A DNA stretch of 64,000 nucleotides from Pisaster brevispinus (Eukaryota; Echinodermata; Asteroidea; Forcipulatida; Asteriidae), in NCBI GenBank assembly GCA_023634235.1, contig JAMKCF010000007.1, positions 2,115,001 to 2,179,000 of the forward strand, given 5' to 3'. Position 1 is the first letter of the stretch. Each line of letters starts with the position of its first letter. Of the stretch, positions 62,099 through 64,000 are shown piece after piece. The translations under genes and the position numbers were made by a program. Under the pieces are notes generated by a model, which had not been told where the DNA came from, did no database searches, and saw nothing but the letters and a program-made list of their open reading frames with translations.

Positions 62099-62489
62099 AT
62101 AAGAAAATAAAGCAATATAAATAGAAAGGGCTGGCATTTTGACAGTTACATTTTGGAAGCATTTGACCTAATGATTGATATGAATGAATGCACTAAATTT
62201 AAGAGGCACTCACGGCTGTCACGCCGGCTGTGCATGATGCTAATATCTCTCCCCACACCCATTAACGGATTTATCAAAGCAAATCCCCATTATGATCAAA
62301 TTTATAAATGTCATTGCGGACGTGAATGAGGTTAAAACTCTGTCCCAGTACTACGATTTACGGAAAAATGGTGTCACAATGTACTACTGTGGTGAGTTTG
62401 TTATTGTTGCGGACGTAGAATAGTCATCCGAAAAGCCAAAGCATTTGTTACGCTCAATACCAAAACCAGGCACTTGGCTTATCCAAACC

Positions 62490-62640
62490 ATTATTTCGAA
62501 GAGAATCCTTTCTCAAATTAGTTTATACCATCAACGGTTGCAGTGCTTCTCACCCAATAAGTTGTTATGGTCATCATTTTTAGGAGTGCTTGCCATTCAG
62601 TGACCCTACCTATAACACAATGGTCTAGTCCGGATTTTCC
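62490..62640 (-). mobile_element. MITE family A copy, inverted
   Basis: TTCTCAAATTAGTTTATACC, ATCAACGGTTGCAGTGCTTC, TAAGTTGTTATGGTCATC and TAGGAGTGCTTGCCATTCAG match the inverted left end. With the copy at 61.57 kb it brackets the trinucleotide tract in opposite orientation. Confidence 0.65.
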
Positions 62641-63304
62641 AGTCTTTTTTTGGTGTGTTATTGCCAATTCACTTATTACGAGAAGTACTTGACTTTGGGC
62701 AGGGCGTGGTAGCCGTGGTACTTCATGTACTTCATAAACTGAGGAAGCCTTACGTCCATTTTAGCAATACTTATTTGTTGACTCATACGCTGAATCTCAA
62801 TGCACAGCCCTCTTTGAATCACATAAGGTAACGTAGGCCAAACTGTTGTTAATGATAATAGTAAGTGCGAAATCGTTCAAGACACATTTTTAAGGCAAAT
62901 TAAGAACCCAAACAAAAGGCTTCGGCCTCATAGAGAGCTATTGTCAACAAACTTGACGTTGGACGCGTAGGCGTTGAGCGATGAGGTCGAATCATCTTGA
63001 AAAAGAGAGAGAGAGAGCGAGAGAGAGAGGTATGAAAAAAAATATCACAGGCACTTAACGTCTGCCGCTCTCAGCTCTTCTTCTGAAAGCGCGAATACAA
63101 ATAATGTTTCATTTAAAAGGAGAAACTACGCAGTACAGGTGATTAAGTGTAGTGTCAATTAAGAAGTGACATGAAATTAATACAAACTCATAATTATGAT
63201 AATTTTGCTTTTAAGAGTTAAATACATATTTAATTCGTTAGTGATGCAAATATCTTCCACACGAGTGACGTCTCGAGTATTAATTGACTTGACTTTGTCC
63301 CTTA

Positions 63305-63648
63305 TTAATGGCAGGGTATACTTTTGGTAAATGTCAAAGATCAATATTCTCACTTGGTGTGCATGAAATAATAAACTTGTGAAAACTTGGGCTCAATTGC
63401 TCATCGAAGCTACAAGAAAATGATGAAAGAAAAACACCCTTGTTGGATTGAATTGTGTGCTTTCAGATGCCTGAGAAAGGCCTCATGCCTATAAAAGCCT
63501 TTCTAAAGTACTTCACAGGGTGTCGTTTCTAAAAATGTTTTATTATATCAACTGACAGCTCTTCAGTGCTCGATAATACCAAGTAAGTTTTTATGGCCAA
63601 TTTTTTTGGGGAGTAATTACCAAAGGTACGCATTCACATTAAAGGCGG
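63305..63648 (+). mobile_element. TTAA-flanked MITE, family A, near full-length copy
   Basis: It starts TTAATGGCAGGGTATACTTT and ends in the imperfect inverse CCAAAGGTACGCATTCACATTAA, giving TTAA on both sides. Inside are the family marks CTTGTGAAAACTTGGGCTCA, GAAAGAAAAACACCCTTGTT, GTGTGCTTTCAGATGC, ATACCAAGTAAGTTTTTATGG and GGGAGTAATTACC. It has no coding capacity. TTAA targets suggest mobilisation by a piggyBac-type transposase, which is an inference. Confidence 0.75.
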
Positions 63649-63780
63649 CTAAATAATGAAGACATTTTGTCAGCTAATGGTGAAATAATGAGTTAATTGT
63701 GTATTATTGAACAGTCTTTAAATACGGAATATGCACGGTATATTAAGCAGAATGGTATGCCTCATGAACATGGGCATCAG

Positions 63781-64000
63781 GTTGGCTCAGTGGTTACTTT
63801 CCCTGCCTTTCACCTTATTGGACCCCGGTTCAAAACCCACCTCAGACAAGCGCATTGCATGTGGATTGAGATTTTCAGTCTCTACCGATGGCGTTGGTTT
63901 CCCCCCATTCGGATTTTCCTTCCCCACATGTACCGTTTCCCAACCATCCTGTAATCGGCGCTACTTGTGCAGTTGGGTGTGTAATTAATTAATTAATAAG
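63781..64000 (+). mobile_element. tRNA-derived SINE, right edge of window
   Basis: GGTTGGCTCAGTGGTTA (A box) and CCGGTTCAAAACCCACC (B box) are followed by TCAGACAAGCGCATTGCATG, ATTTTCAGTCTCTACCG and a TAATTAATTAATTAATAAG tail at the window end. A related fragment is at 59790-59930. The two overlapping ORFs are artefacts. Confidence 0.7.

Overview
This is a 64 kb window of animal nuclear DNA and almost all of it is non-coding. AT-rich unique sequence is broken up by tRNA-derived SINEs, inverted-repeat (foldback) MITEs, minisatellites and very long trinucleotide or tetranucleotide tracts. There are no bacterial-style operons or ribosome binding sites. The longest ORFs are translations of simple repeats. 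Several repeats (the TTAA-flanked AGGCAG... family, the short palindromes around CTAGGTGGCAGCAG, the GCGCTATATAAA-type SINE tails, and a sea-urchin-style histone 3' signal) look to me like an echinoderm, most likely a sea star. That assignment rests on memory of repeat families, not on a search.

The only gene part I can support well is at 16798-17116 (+). It is the last coding exon of a rhodopsin-class neuropeptide GPCR of the bombesin/endothelin/CCHamide-receptor type. It has a 3' splice site, transmembrane helix 7 with NPLAL, helix 8, a Cys-Cys pair and a short tail. A 114 bp tandem duplication has copied its intron/exon border, giving a second, non-functional acceptor 114 bp upstream. I recognise no other exon of this gene, so the rest is probably off-window to the left or behind a long intron.

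Layout: 1-15 kb is non-coding sequence with decayed repeats, SINEs and an ERE-like palindrome repeat. 15.5-18.3 kb holds trinucleotide tracts around the GPCR exon. 18.4-31 kb holds foldback MITEs. 30.9-31.6 kb is a 24 bp minisatellite interrupted by a tRNA-like cassette with perfect 20 bp inverted ends. 32.9-39.2 kb is a dense MITE cluster. Inside it lie two copies (33.8 and 34.9 kb) of a repeat with a hammerhead-like core; one copy ends in a near-canonical histone-type stem-loop. 40-46 kb holds further MITEs, duplicated segments and a composite CTG/TTG tract. 50.0-52.2 kb is a nearly perfect 1.09 kb head-to-tail duplication. 53.8-54.2 kb is a long AAAT tract, 57-60.2 kb holds MITE and SINE copies, and 61.7-62.1 kb is a 370 bp AAC/ACG/CAG composite. 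The right edge holds a full-length TTAA-flanked MITE and a SINE.

I found no multigene system. The most notable items are the histone-type 3' end signal in a dispersed repeat, the duplicated splice acceptor, the SINE cassette with perfect inverted ends, and the very young 1.09 kb duplication.
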